Notes: generated by a model from the letters alone, not told the origin. A DNA stretch of 64,000 bases from Watersipora subatra (GCF_963576615.1 NC_088708.1:54795196-54859195); one strand, 5' to 3'; shown: positions 47,343 through 60,440, numbered from the stretch's first letter. Numbers and translations: made by a program.

Positions 47343-47427
47343 GCTCCAGTGGCGCAATCGGTTAGCGCGCTGTACTTATAAACAGTATGAGATGCAGAGG
47401 CTGTGAGTTCGAGCCTCACCTGGAGCA
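47343..47427 (+). tRNA. Canonical tRNA-Ile(UAU)
   Basis: Duplicate of 41443-41527. Confidence 0.86.
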
Positions 47428-47670
47428 CATTATTATTGTGTTACAAAACATAATGTTAGTAGGAAGTCGTAATCGGAAAATTCTGTCACAAATATCTAAA
47501 CCACAAGCTCCAGTGGTGCAATCGGTTAGTGCGCTGTCCTTATAAACAGTATGAGATGCAGAGGCTGTGAGTTCGAGCCTCACCTGGAGCAAAACTTTAT
47601 TGTGTTACAAAACATGATGTTAGTGGAAATTCGCAGTGGAAAATTTTTGTCACAAGTATCTAAACCACAA

Positions 47671-47755
47671 GCTCCAGTGGCGCAATCGGTTAGCGCGCTG
47701 TACTTATAAACAGTATGAGATGCAGAGGCTGTGAGTTCGAGCCTCACCTGGAGCA
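47671..47755 (+). tRNA. Canonical tRNA-Ile(UAU) with intact terminator
   Basis: Duplicate of 41771-41855; T5 at 47758-47762. Confidence 0.9.
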
Positions 47756-50130
47756 CATTTTTATTGTGTTACAAAACATAGTGTCAGTAGAAATTTGCAA
47801 TGGAAAAATTTGGTGATTTGTACCCAAATCACATGCTCCAGTCGTGCAAATGGTTAGTGTGCTGATCTTATAATCAGTATGACATGCAGAGGCTGTGAGT
47901 TCGAGCCTCACCTGGAGCACATTTTTATTGCGTTACAAAACATAATGTTAGTAAAAATTCGCAATGGCAAATTTTTGTCACAAATACATAAACCACAAGA
48001 TCCAGTGGTGCAATCGGTTAGCGCGCTGTACATATAAACAGTATGAGATGCAGAGGCTGTGAGTTCGAGCCTCACCTTGACCACATTATTATTGTGTTAC
48101 AAAACAAAATGTTAGTAGAAAGTCGCAATGGGAAAAGTTTGTCACAAATACCGAAATCACAAGCTCCAGTGGTGCAATTGGTTAGTGAGCTGTACTTAAA
48201 AACAGTATGAGATGCAGAGGCTGTGAGTTCGAGCCTCACCTGGAGCAAATTTTTATTGTTTTACAAAACATAATGTTAGTAGAAAGTCGCAATGGAAAAA
48301 TTTGGTGATTTGTACCTAAATCTCAAGCTCCAGTCATGCAATTGGTAAGTGCGCTGAACTTATAATCAGTATGACATGCAGAGACTGTGAGTTCGAGCCT
48401 CACCTGGAGCACATTTTTATTGTGTTACAAAACATAATGTTAGTTGAAATTCGGAATGGCAAATTTTTGTCACAAATATTTCAACCACAAGCTCCAGTGG
48501 TGCAATCGGTTAGTGCGCTGTACTTATAAACAGTATGAGATGCAGAGGCTGTGAGTTCGAGCCTCACCTGGAGCACATTTTTATTGTGTTACAAAACATA
48601 ATGTTAGTAGAAATTCGGAATGGCAAATTTTTGTCACAAATATTTCAACCACAAGCTCCAGTGGTGCAATCGGTTAGTGCGCTGTACTTATAAACAGTAT
48701 GAGATGCAGAGGCTGTGAGTTCGAGCCTCACCTGGAGCAAAACTTTATTGTGTTACAAAACATAATGTTAGTGGAAATTCGCAATGGCAAATTTTTGTCA
48801 CAAATATCTAAACCACAAGCTCCAGTGGCGCAATTGGTTAGCGCGCTGTACTTATAAACAGTATGAGATGCAGAGGCTGTGAGTTCGAGCTTCACCTGGA
48901 GCACATTATTATTGTGTTACAAAACATAATATCAGTAGAAATTCGCAACGGGAAACTTTTGTCACAAATATCTAAATCACAAGCTCCAGTGGTGCAATCG
49001 GTTAGTGCGCTGTACTTATAAACAGTATGAGAGGCAGAGGCTGTGAGTTCGATCCTCACCTGGAGCACATTATTATTGTGTTACAAAACATAATGTTAGT
49101 AGGATGTCGTAATCGGAAAATTCTGTCACAAATATCTAAACCACAAGCTCCAGTGGTGCAATCGGTTAGTGCGCTGTACTTATAAACAGTATGAGATGCA
49201 GAGGCTGTGAGTTCGAGCCTCACCTGGAGCACATAATTATTGTGTTACAAAACATGATGTTAGTAGAAATTCGCAATGGAAATATTTGGTGAATTGTACC
49301 CAAATCACAAGCTCCAGTCATGCAAATGGTTAGTGTGCTAATCTTATACTCAGTATGACATGCAGAGGCTGTGAGTTCGAGCCTCACCTGGAGCACAATT
49401 TTATTGTGTTACAAAACATAATGGTAGTAGAAATTCGCAATGGCAAAATTTGGTCACAAATATCTAAACCGCAAGCTCCAGTGGTGCAATCGGTTAGCGA
49501 GCTGTACTTATAAACAGTATGGGATGCAGAGGCTGTGAGTTCGAGCCTCACCTGGAGCACATTTTTATTGTTTGACAAAACATTATGATAGTAGGAAGTC
49601 GTAATGGGAAAATTTTGTCACAAATTTCTAAACCACAAGCTCCAGTGGTGCCATCGGTTAGCGCGCTGTACTTATAAACAGTATGAGATGCAGAGGCTGT
49701 GAGTTCGAGCCTCACCTGGAGCACATTTTTATTGTTTTACAAAACATAATGTTAGTAGAAATTCGGAATGGCAAATTTGTGTCACAAATATCTCAACCAC
49801 AAGCTCCAGTGATGCAATCGGTTAGCGCGCTGTACTTATAAACAGTATGAGATGCAGAGGCTGTGAGTTCGAGCATCACCTGGAGCACATTATTATTGTG
49901 TTACAAAACATAATGTTAGTAGGAAGTCGTAATCGGAAAATTCTGTCACAAATATCTAAACCACAAGCTCCAGTGGTGCAATCGGTGAGTGCGCTGTCCT
50001 TATAAACAGTATGAGATGCAGAGGCTGTGAGTTCGAGCCTCACCTGGAGCAAAACTTTATTGTGTTACAAAACATGATGTTAGTGGAAATTCGCAATGGA
50101 AAATTTTTGTCACAAATATCTAAACCACAA

Positions 50131-50215
50131 GCTCCAGTGGCGCAATCGGTTAGCGCGCTGTACTTATAAACAGTATGAGATGCAGAGGCTGTGAGTTCGA
50201 GCCTCACCTGGAGCA
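50131..50215 (+). tRNA. Canonical tRNA-Ile(UAU) with intact terminator
   Basis: Same body as 41771-41855, with T5 at 50218-50222. It lies just past the end of the 5,900-bp second copy, where the array returns to the order seen at 41771. Confidence 0.9.
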
Positions 50216-51770
50216 CATTTTTATTGTGTTACAAAACATAGTGTCAGTAGAAATTTGCAATGGAAAAATTTGGTGATTTGTACCCAAATCACAAGCTCCA
50301 GTCGTGCAAATGGTTAGTGTGCTGATCTTATAATCAGTATGACATGCAGAGGCTGTGAGTTCGAGCCTCACCTGGAGCACATTTTTATTGTATTACAAAA
50401 CATAATGGTAGTAGAAATTCGCAATGGCAAAATTTGGTCACAAATATCTAAACCGCAAGCTCCAGTGGTGCAATCGGTTAGCGAGCTGTACTTATAAACA
50501 GTATGGGATGCAGAGGCTGTGAGTTCGAGCCTCACCTGGAGCACATTTTTATTGTGTGACAAAACATTATGATAGTAGGAAGTCGTAATGGGAAAATTTT
50601 GTCACAAATTTCTAAACCACAAGCTCCAGTGGTGCCATCGGTTAGCGCGCTGTACTTATAAACAGTATGAGATGCAGAGGCTGTGAGTTCGAGCCTCACC
50701 TGGAGCACATTTTTATTGTGTTACAAAACATAATGATAGTAGAAAGTCGTAATGGGAAAGTTTTGTCACAAATATCTAAACCACAAGCTCCAGTGGTGCA
50801 ATCGGTTAGTGCGCTGTACTTATAATCAGTATGAGATGCAGAGGCTGTGAGTTCGAGCTTCACCTGGAGCACATTATAATTGTGTTACAAAACAAAATGT
50901 TAGTAGAAAGTCGCAATGGGAAATTTTTGTCACAAATATCTAAACCACAAGCTCCAGTGGTGCAATCGGTTAGCGCGCTGTACTTATAAACAGTATGAGA
51001 TGCAGAGGCTGTGAGTTCGAGCCTCACCTGGAGCACATTATTATTGTGTTACAAAACATAATGTTAGTAGGAAGTCGCAATGGAAAAATTTGGTGATTTG
51101 TACCTTAATCTCAAGCTCCAGTCGTGCAATTGGTAAGTGCGCTGAACTTATAATCAGTATGACATGCAGAGACTGTGAGTTCGAGCCTCACCTGGACCAC
51201 ACTTTTATTGTGTTACAAAACATAATGTTAGTAGAAATTCGGAATGGCAAAGTTTTGTCACAAATATCTAAACCAAAAGCTCCAGTGGCGCAATCGGTTA
51301 GCGCGCTGTACTTATAAGCAGTATGAGATGCAGAGGCTGTGAGTTCGAGCTTCACTTGGAGCACATTATTATTGTGTTACAAAACATAATATCAGTAGAA
51401 ATTCGCAACGGGAAATTTTTGTCACAAATATCTAAATCACAAGCTCCAGTGGTGCAATCGGTTAGTGAGCTGTACCTAAAAACAGTAGGAGATGCAGAGG
51501 CTGTGAGTTCGAGCCTCACCTGGAGCACATTTTTATTGTTTTACAAAACATAATATTAGTAGAAAGTCGCAATGGAAAAATTTGGTGATTTGTACCTAAA
51601 TCTCAAGCTCCAGTCATGCAATTGGTTAGTGCGCTGAACTTATAATCAGTATGACATGCAGAGACTGTGAGTTCGAGCTTCACCTGGAGCACAATTTTAT
51701 TGTTTTACAAAACATAATGTTAGTAGAAATTCGGAATGGCAAATTTTTGTCACAAATATCTCAACCACAA

Positions 51771-51855
51771 GCTCCAGTGGCGCAATCGGTTAGCGCGCTG
51801 TACTTATAAACAGTATGAGATGCAGAGGCTGTGAGTTCGAGCCTCACCTGGAGCA
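51771..51855 (+). tRNA. Canonical tRNA-Ile(UAU)
   Basis: Intact fold and boxes; flank CATTATTATTG, no immediate terminator. Confidence 0.86.
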
Positions 51856-53081
51856 CATTATTATTGTGTTACAAAACATAATGTTAGTAGGAAGTCGTAA
51901 TCGGAAAATTCTGTCACAAATATCTAAACCACAAGCTCCAGTGGTGCAATCGGTTAGTGCGCTGTCCTTATAAACAGTATGAGATGCAGAGGCTGTGAGT
52001 TCGAGCCTCACCTGGAGCAAAACTTTATTGTGTTACAAAACATGATGTTAGTGGAAATCGCAATGGAAAATTTTTGTCACAAAGATCTAAACCACAAGCT
52101 CCAGTGGCGCAATCGGTTAGCGCGCTGTACTTATAAACAGTATGAGATGCAGAGGCTGTGAGTTTGAGCTTCACCTGGAGCACATTATAATTGTGTTACA
52201 AAACATAATATCAGTAGAAATTCGCAACGGGAAATTTTTGACACAAATATCTAAATCACAAGCTCCAGTGGTGCAATCGGTTAGTGCGCTGTACTTATAA
52301 ACAGTATGAGATGCAGAGGCTGTGAGTTCGAGCCTCACCTGGAGCGCATTTTTATTGTGTTACAAAACATAATGATAGTAGAAAGTCGTAATGGGAAAAT
52401 TTTGTCACAAATATCTAAACCACAAGCTCCAGTGGCGCAATTGGTTAGCACGCTGTACTTATAACCAGTATGAGATGCAGAGGCTGTGAGTTCGAGCCTC
52501 ACCTGGAGCACATTTTTATTGTGTTACAAAACATTATGATAGTAGAAAGTCGTAATGGGAAAATTTTGTCACAAATATCTAAACCACAAGCTCCAGTGGT
52601 GCAATCGGTTAGCGCGCTGTACTTATAAACAGTATGAGATGCAGAGGCTGTGAGGTCGAGCCTCACCTGGAGCACATTATTATTGTGTTACAAAACATAG
52701 TGTCAGTAGAAATTTGCAATGGAAAAATTTGGTGATTTGTACCCAAATCACAAGCTCCAGTCGTGCAAATGGTTAGTGTGCTGATCTTATAATCAGTATG
52801 ACATGCAGAGGCTGTGAGTTCGAGCCTCACCTGGAGAACATTTTTATTGTGTTACAAAACATAATGTTAGTAGAAATTCGGAATGGCAAAAATTTGCCAC
52901 AAATATCTAAAGCACAAGCTCCAGTGGCGCAATCGGTTAGTGCGCTGTACTTATAAACAGTATGAGATGCAGAGGCTGTGAGTTCGAGCCTCACCTTGAC
53001 CACGTTTTTATTGGGTTACAAAACAAAATGTTAGTAGAAAGTCGGAATGGGAAAAGTTTGTCACAAATACCGAAATCACAA

Positions 53082-53166
53082 GCTCCAGTGGTGCAATTGG
53101 TTAGTGAGCTGTACTTAAAAACAGTATGAGATGCAGAGGCTGTGAGTTCGAGCCTCACCTGGAGCA
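53082..53166 (+). tRNA. tRNA-Ile body with UAA anticodon
   Basis: Same loop, in the diverged stretch, showing that the variant predates the recent block duplications. Confidence 0.74.
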
Positions 53167-53573
53167 CATTTTTATTGTGTTACAAAACATAATGTTAGTA
53201 GAAAGTCGCAATGGAAAATTTTGGTGATTTGTACCTAAATCTCAAGCTCCAGTCATGCAATTGGTAAGTGCGCTGAACTTATAATCAGTATGACATGCAG
53301 AGACTGTGAGTTCGAACATCACCTGGAGCACAATTTTATTGTGTTACAAAACATAATGTTAGTAGAAATTCGGAATGGCAAATTGTTGTCACAAATATCT
53401 CAGCCGCAAGCTCCAGTGGCGCAATCGGTTAGCGCGCTGTACTTATAAACAGTATGAGATGCAGAGGCTGTGAGTTCGAGCCTCACCTGAAGCAAAGCTT
53501 TATTGTGTTACAAAACATAATGTTAGTGGAAATTCGCAATGGCAAATTTTTGTCACAAATATCTAAACCACAA

Positions 53574-53658
53574 GCTCCAGTGGCGCAATCGGTTAGCGCG
53601 CTGTACTTATAAACAGTATGAGATGCAGAGGCTGTGAGTTCGAGCCTCACCTGGAGCA
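53574..53658 (+). tRNA. Canonical tRNA-Ile(UAU) with intact terminator
   Basis: All arms and both boxes intact; T5 at 53661-53665. It sits in the diverged stretch, so it is not a recent block copy of 41771. Confidence 0.9.
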
Positions 53659-54065
53659 CATTTTTATTGTGTTACTAAACATTATGATAGTAGAAAGTCG
53701 TAATGGGAAAGTTTTGTCACAAATATCTAAACCACAAGCTCCAGTGGTGCAATCGGTTAGTGCGCTGTACTTAAAAACAGTATGAGATGCAGATGCTGTG
53801 AGTTCGAGCCTCACCCGGAGCACATTATTATTGTGTTACAAAACACGATGTTAGTAGAAATTCGCAAGGGAAATATTTGGTGAATTGCACCCAAATAACA
53901 AGCTCCAGTCATGCAAATGGTTAGTGTGCTAATCTTATAAACAGTATGAGATTCAGAGGCTGTGAGATCGAGCCTCACCTTGACCACATTTTTATTGTGT
54001 TACAAAACAAAATGTTAGTAGAAAGTCGCAATGGGAAAAGTTTGTCACAAATACCGAAATCACAA

Positions 54066-54150
54066 GCTCCAGTGGTGCAATTGGTTAGTGAGCTGTACTT
54101 AAAAACAGTATGAGATGCAGAGGCTGTGAGTTCGAGCCTCACCTGGAGCA
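54066..54150 (+). tRNA. tRNA-Ile body with UAA anticodon
   Basis: Second UAA unit in the diverged stretch, 984 bp (six monomers) after 53082, with T5 downstream. Confidence 0.74.
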
Positions 54151-55049
54151 CATTTTTATTGTTTTACAAAACATAATGTTAGTAGAAAGTCGCAATGGAA
54201 AAATTTGGTGATTTGTACCTTAATCTCAAGCTCCAGTCATGCAATTGGTAAGTGCGCTGAACTTATAATCAGTATGACATGCAGAGACTGTGAGTTCGAG
54301 CCTCACCTGGAGCACATTTTTATTGTGTTACAAAACATAATGTTAGTAGAAATTCGGAATGGCAAATTTTTGTCACAAATATCTAAACCACAAGCTCCAG
54401 TGGCGCAATCGGTTAGTGCGCTGTACTTATAAACAGTATGAGATGCAGAGGCTGTGAGTTCGAGCCTCACCTGGACCACACTTTTATTGTGTTACAAAAC
54501 ATAATGTTAGTAGAAATTCGGAATGGCAAATTTTTGTCACAAATATCTAAACCACAAGCTCCAGTGGCGCAATCGGTTAGCGCGCTGTACTTATAAACAG
54601 TATGAGATGCAGAGGCTGTGAGTTCGAGCTTCACCTGGAGCACATTATTATTGTGTTAGAAAACATAATATCAGTAGAAATTCGCAACGGGAAATTTTTG
54701 TCACAAATATCTAAATCACAAGCTCCAGTATTGCAATCGGTTAGTGAGCTGTACCTAAAAACAGTAGGAGATGCAGAGGCTGTGAGTTCGAGCCTCACCT
54801 GGAGCACATTTTTATTGTTTTACAAAACATAATATTAGTAGAAAGTCGCAATGGAAAAATTTGGTGATTTGTACCTAAATCTCAAGCTCCAGTCATGCAA
54901 TTGGTTAGTGCGCTGAACTTATAATCAGTATGACATGCAGAGACTGTGAGTTCGAGCTTCACCTGGAGCACAATTTTATTGTTTTACAAAACATAATGTT
55001 AGTAGAAATTCGGAATGGCAAATTTTTGTCACAAATATCTCAACCACAA

Positions 55050-55134
55050 GCTCCAGTGGCGCAATCGGTTAGCGCGCTGTACTTATAAACAGTATGAGAT
55101 GCAGAGGCTGTGAGTTCGAGCCTCACCTGGAGCA
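55050..55134 (+). tRNA. Canonical tRNA-Ile(UAU)
   Basis: Intact fold and boxes; flank CATTATTATTG. Confidence 0.86.
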
Positions 55135-55705
55135 CATTATTATTGTGTTACAAAACATAATGTTAGTAGGAAGTCGTAATCGGAAAATTTTGTAACAAAT
55201 ATCTAAACCACAAGCTCCAGTGGTGCAATCGGTTAGTGCGCTGTCCTTATAAACAGTATGAGATGCAGAGGCTGTGAGTTCGAGCCTCACCTGGAGCAAA
55301 ACTTCATTGTGTTACAAAACATAATATCAGTAGAAATTCGGAATGGCAAATTTTTGTCACAAATATCTCAACCACAAGCTCCAGTGGCGCAATCGGTTAG
55401 CGCGCTGTACTTATAAACAGTATGAGATGCAGAGGCTGTGAGTTCGAGCTTCACCTGGAGCACATTATAATTGTGTTACAAAACATAATATCAGTAGAAA
55501 TTCGCAACGGGAAATTTTTGTCACAAATATCTAAATCACAAGCTCCAGTGGTGCAATCGGTTAGTGCGCTGTACTTATAAACAGTATGAGATGCAGAGGC
55601 TGTGAGTTCGAGCCTCACCTGGAGCACATTATTATTGTGTTACAAAACATAATGTTAGTAGGAAGTCGTAATCGGAAAATTCTGTCACAAATATCTAAAC
55701 CACAA

Positions 55706-55789
55706 GCTCCAGTGGTGCAATCGGTTGTGCGCTGTCCTTATAAACAGTATGAGATGCAGAGGCTGTGAGATCGAGCCTCACCTTGACCA
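55706..55789 (+). pseudogene. tRNA-Ile-like unit with one D-loop base missing (84 nt)
   Basis: The D loop reads GGTTGTGCG instead of GGTTAGTGCG, the anticodon stem is CTGTC, the B box GATCGAGCC and the acceptor CTTGACC. It lies at the breakpoint of the 1,751-bp duplication and recurs at 57457-57540. Confidence 0.78.
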
Positions 55790-55868
55790 CATTTTTATTG
55801 TGTTACAAAACAAAATGTTAGTAGAAAGTCGCAATGGGAAAAGTTTGTCACAAATACCGAAATCACAA

Positions 55869-55901
55869 CAGAGGCTGTGAGTTCGAGCCTCACCTGGAGC
55901 A
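55869..55901 (+). pseudogene. 3' tRNA fragment (33 nt) lacking the 5' half
   Basis: The leader ATACCGAAATCACAA is joined directly to CAGAGGCTGTGAG and the rest of the T arm and acceptor. The acceptor 5' strand, D arm, anticodon loop and A box are absent. The leader is that of the UAA subfamily, so the lost unit probably belonged there. Confidence 0.88.
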
Positions 55902-57456
55902 AAACTTTATTGTGTTACAAAACATGATGTTAGTGGAAATTCGCAATGGAAAATTTTTGTCACAAGTATCTAAACCACAAGCTCCAGTGGTGCAATCGGT
56001 TAGCGCGCTGTACTTATAAACAGTATGAGATGCAGAGGCTGTGAGTTCGAGCCTCACCTGGAGCACATTTTTATTGTGTTACAAAACATAGTGTCAGTAG
56101 AAATTTGCAATGGAAAAATTTGGTGATTTGTACCCAAATCACAAGCTCCAGTCGTGCAAATGGTTAGTGTGCTGATCTTATAATCAGTATGACATGCAGA
56201 GGCTGTGAGTTCGAGCCTCACCTGGAGCACATTTTTATTGCGTTACAAAACATAATGTTAGTAAAAATTCGCAATGGCAAATTTTTGTCACAAATACATA
56301 AACCACAAGATCCAGTGGTGCAATCGGTTAGCGCGCTGTACATATAAACAGTATGAGATGCAGAGGCTGTGAGATCGAGCCTCACCGCGAGCACATTATT
56401 ATTGTGTTACAAAACATAATGTTAGTAGAAAGTCGCAATTGGAAAAATTTGCCACAAATATCTAAAGCACAAGCTCCAGTGGTGCAATCGGTTAGTGCGC
56501 TGTACTTATAAACAGTATGAGATGCACAGGCTGTGAGTTCGAGCCTCACCTTGACCACATTTTTATTGTGTTACAAAACAAAATGTTAGTAGAAAGTCGC
56601 AATGGGAAAAGTTTGTCACAAATACCGAAATCACAAGCTCCAGTGGTGCAATTGGTTAGTGAGCTGTACTTAAAAACAGTATGAGATGCAGAGGCTGTGA
56701 GTTCGAGCCTCACCTGGAGCACATTTTTATTGTTTTACAAAACATAATGTTAGTAGAAAGTCGAAATGGAAAAATTTGGTGATTTGTACTTAAATCTCAA
56801 GCTCCAGTCATGCAATTGGTAAGTGCGCTGAACTTATAATCAGTATGACATGCAGAGACTGTGAGTTCGAGCCTCACCTGGAGCACATTTTTATTGTGTT
56901 ACAAAACATAATGTTAGTAGAAATTCGGAATGGCAAATTTTTGTCACAAATATTTCAACCACAAGCTCCAGTGGTGCAATCGGTTAGTGCGCTGTACTTA
57001 TAAACAGTATGAGATGCAGAGGCTGCGAGTTCGAGCCTCACCTGGAGCACATTTTTATTGTGTTACAAAACATAATGTTAGTAGGAAGTCGTAATCGGAA
57101 AATTCTGTCACAAATATCTAAACCACAAGCTCCAGTGGTGCAATCGGTTAGTGCGCTGTACTTATAAACAGTATGAGATGCAGAGGCTGTGAGTTCGAGC
57201 CTCACCTGGAGCAAAACTTTATTGTGTTACAAAACATAATGTTAGTAGAAATTCGCAATGGCAAAGTTTTGTCACAAATATCTAAACCACAAGCTCCAGT
57301 GGCGCAATTGGTTAGCGCGCTGTACTTATAAACAGTATGAGATGCAGAGGCTGTGAGTTCGAGCTTCACCTGGAGCACATTATTATTGTGTTACAAAACA
57401 TAATATCAGTAGAAATTCGCAACGGGAAACTTTTGTCACAAATATCTAAATCACAA

Positions 57457-59207
57457 GCTCCAGTGGTGCAATCGGTTGTGCGCTGTCCTTATAAACAGTA
57501 TGAGATGCAGAGGCTGTGAGATCGAGCCTCACCTTGACCACATTTTTATTGTGTTACAAAACAAAATGTTAGTAGAAAGTCGCAATGGGAAAAGTTTGTC
57601 ACAAATACCGAAATCACAACAGAGGCTGTGAGTTCGAGCCTCACCTGGAGCAAAACTTTATTGTGTTACAAAACATGATGTTAGTGGAAATTCGCAATGG
57701 AAAATTTTTGTCACAAGTATCTAAACCACAAGCTCCAGTGGTGCAATCGGTTAGCGCGCTGTACTTATAAACAGTATGAGATGCAGAGGCTGTGAGTTCG
57801 AGCCTCACCTGGAGCACATTTTTATTGTGTTACAAAACATAGTGTCAGTAGAAATTTGCAATGGAAAAATTTGGTGATTTGTACCCAAATCACAAGCTCC
57901 AGTCGTGCAAATGGTTAGTGTGCTGATCTTATAATCAGTATGACATGCAGAGGCTGTGAGTTCGAGCCTCACCTGGAGCACATTTTTATTGCGTTACAAA
58001 ACATAATGTTAGTAAAAATTCGCAATGGCAAATTTTTGTCACAAATACATAAACCACAAGATCCAGTGGTGCAATCGGTTAGCGCGCTGTACATATAAAC
58101 AGTATGAGATGCAGAGGCTGTGAGATCGAGCCTCACCGCGAGCACATTATTATTGTGTTACAAAACATAATGTTAGTAGAAAGTCGCAATTGGAAAAATT
58201 TGCCACAAATATCTAAAGCACAAGCTCCAGTGGTGCAATCGGTTAGTGCGCTGTACTTATAAACAGTATGAGATGCACAGGCTGTGAGTTCGAGCCTCAC
58301 CTTGACCACATTTTTATTGTGTTACAAAACAAAATGTTAGTAGAAAGTCGCAATGGGAAAAGTTTGTCACAAATACCGAAATCACAAGCTCCAGTGGTGC
58401 AATTGGTTAGTGAGCTGTACTTAAAAACAGTATGAGATGCAGAGGCTGTGAGTTCGAGCCTCACCTGGAGCACATTTTTATTGTTTTACAAAACATAATG
58501 TTAGTAGAAAGTCGAAATGGAAAAATTTGGTGATTTGTACTTAAATCTCAAGCTCCAGTCATGCAATTGGTAAGTGCGCTGAACTTATAATCAGTATGAC
58601 ATGCAGAGACTGTGAGTTCGAGCCTCACCTGGAGCACATTTTTATTGTGTTACAAAACATAATGTTAGTAGAAATTCGGAATGGCAAATTTTTGTCACAA
58701 ATATTTCAACCACAAGCTCCAGTGGTGCAATCGGTTAGTGCGCTGTACTTATAAACAGTATGAGATGCAGAGGCTGCGAGTTCGAGCCTCACCTGGAGCA
58801 CATTTTTATTGTGTTACAAAACATAATGTTAGTAGGAAGTCGTAATCGGAAAATTCTGTCACAAATATCTAAACCACAAGCTCCAGTGGTGCAATCGGTT
58901 AGTGCGCTGTACTTATAAACAGTATGAGATGCAGAGGCTGTGAGTTCGAGCCTCACCTGGAGCAAAACTTTATTGTGTTACAAAACATAATGTTAGTAGA
59001 AATTCGCAATGGCAAAGTTTTGTCACAAATATCTAAACCACAAGCTCCAGTGGCGCAATTGGTTAGCGCGCTGTACTTATAAACAGTATGAGATGCAGAG
59101 GCTGTGAGTTCGAGCTTCACCTGGAGCACATTATTATTGTGTTACAAAACATAATATCAGTAGAAATTCGCAACGGGAAACTTTTGTCACAAATATCTAA
59201 ATCACAA
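57457..59207 (+). repeat. 1,751-bp tandem duplication, second copy
   Basis: Units start at 57457, 57620 (fragment), 57732, 57896, 58060, 58224, 58388 (UAA), 58552, 58716, 58880 and 59044. I saw no difference from the first copy past the junction, which lies in the D-arm sequence GTGGTGCAATCGGTT. Confidence 0.9.
57620..57652 (+). pseudogene. 3' tRNA fragment (33 nt), duplicate
   Basis: Copy of 55869-55901 at +1,751. Confidence 0.88.
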
Positions 59208-60355
59208 GCTCCAGTGGTGCAATCGGTTAGTGCGCTGTACTTATAAACAGTATGAGATGCAGAGGCTGTGAGTTCGATCCTCGCCTGGAGCACATTATTA
59301 TTGTGTTACAAAACATAATGTTAGTAGGAAGTCGTAATCGGAAAATTCTGTCACAAATATCTGAACCACAAGCTCCAGTGGTGCAATCGGTTAGTGCGCT
59401 GTACTTATAAACAGTATGAGATGCAGAGGCTGTGAGTTCGAGCCTCACCTGGAGCACATAATTATTGTGTTACAAAACATGATGTTAGTAGAAATTCGCA
59501 ATGGGAATATTTGGTGAATTGTACCCAAATCACAAGCTCCAGTCATGCAAATGGTTAGTGTGCTAATCTTATACTCAGTATGACATGCAGAGGCTGTGAG
59601 TTCGAGCCTCACCTGGAGCACAATTTTATTGTGTTACAAAACATAATGGTAGTAGAAATTCGCAATGGCAAAACTTGGTCACAAATATCTAAACCGCAGG
59701 CTCCAGTGGTGCAATCGGTTAGCGAGCTGTACTTATAAACAGTATGGGATGCAGAGGCTGTGAGTTCGAGCCTCACCTGGAGCACATTTTTATTGTGTGA
59801 CAAAACATTATGATAGTAGGAAGTCGTAATGGGAAAATTTTGTCACAAACTTCTAAACCACAAGCTCCAGTGGTGCCATCGGTTAGCGCGCTGTACTTAT
59901 ACACAGTATGAGATGCAGAGGCTGTGAGTTCGAGCCTCACCTGGAGCACATTTTTATTGTTTTACAAAACATAATGTTAGTAGAAATTCGGAATGGCAAA
60001 TTTGTGTCACAAATATCTCAACCACAAGCTCCAGTGATGCAATCGGTTAGCGCGCTGTACTTATAAACAGTATGAGATGCAGAGGCTGTGAGTTCGAGCA
60101 TCACCTGGAGCACATTATTATTGTGTTACAAAACATAATGTTAGTAGGAAGTCGTAATCGGAAAATTCTGTCACAAATATCTAAACCACAAGCTCCAGTG
60201 GTGCAATCGGTGAGTGCGCTGTCCTTATAAACAGTATGAGATGCAGAGGCTGTGAGTTCGAGCCTCACCTGGAGCAAAACTTTCTTGTGTTACAAAACAT
60301 GATGTTAGTAGAAATTCGCAATGGAAAATTTTTGTCACAAATATCTAAACCACAA

Positions 60356-60440
60356 GCTCCAGTGGCGCAATCGGTTAGCGCGCTGTACTTATAAACAGTA
60401 TGAGATGCAGAGGCTGTGAGTTCGAGCCTCACCTGGAGCA
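60356..60440 (+). tRNA. Canonical tRNA-Ile(UAU) with intact terminator
   Basis: All arms and both boxes intact; T5 at 60443-60447. Lies in the 3,772-bp duplicated block; the window ends before its second copy. Confidence 0.9.

Larger units (their letters stand above)
44101..50000 (+). repeat. 5,900-bp tandem duplication, second copy (36 units)
   Basis: All unit starts of the first copy recur at +5,900 (44230 to 49967). Differences seen by eye are few: 38509 A / 44409 T, 40222 A / 46122 T, 40560 T / 46460 A, 40718 T / 46618 C, and a T-to-G change near 44,680. The junction lies in the 3' half of the tRNA unit starting at 44067, where both partners share sequence. Confidence 0.91.
50001..55705 (+). 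repeat. Diverged monomer stretch (34 units)
   Basis: Units start at 50131, 50295, 50459, 50623, 50787, 50951, 51115, 51279, 51443, 51607, 51771, 51935, 52098, 52262, 52426, 52590, 52754, 52918, 53082 (UAA), 53246, 53410, 53574, 53738, 53902, 54066 (UAA), 54230, 54394, 54558, 54722, 54886, 55050, 55214, 55378 and 55542. The same subfamilies occur, but long exact matches to other blocks are rarer, suggesting an older part of the array. Confidence 0.8.
55706..57456 (+). repeat. 1,751-bp tandem duplication, first copy
   Basis: Units start at 55706 (one D-loop base missing), 55869 (3' fragment), 55981, 56145, 56309, 56473, 56637 (UAA), 56801, 56965, 57129 and 57293. The length is not a whole number of monomers because the second unit lacks its 5' part. 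Confidence 0.9.
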
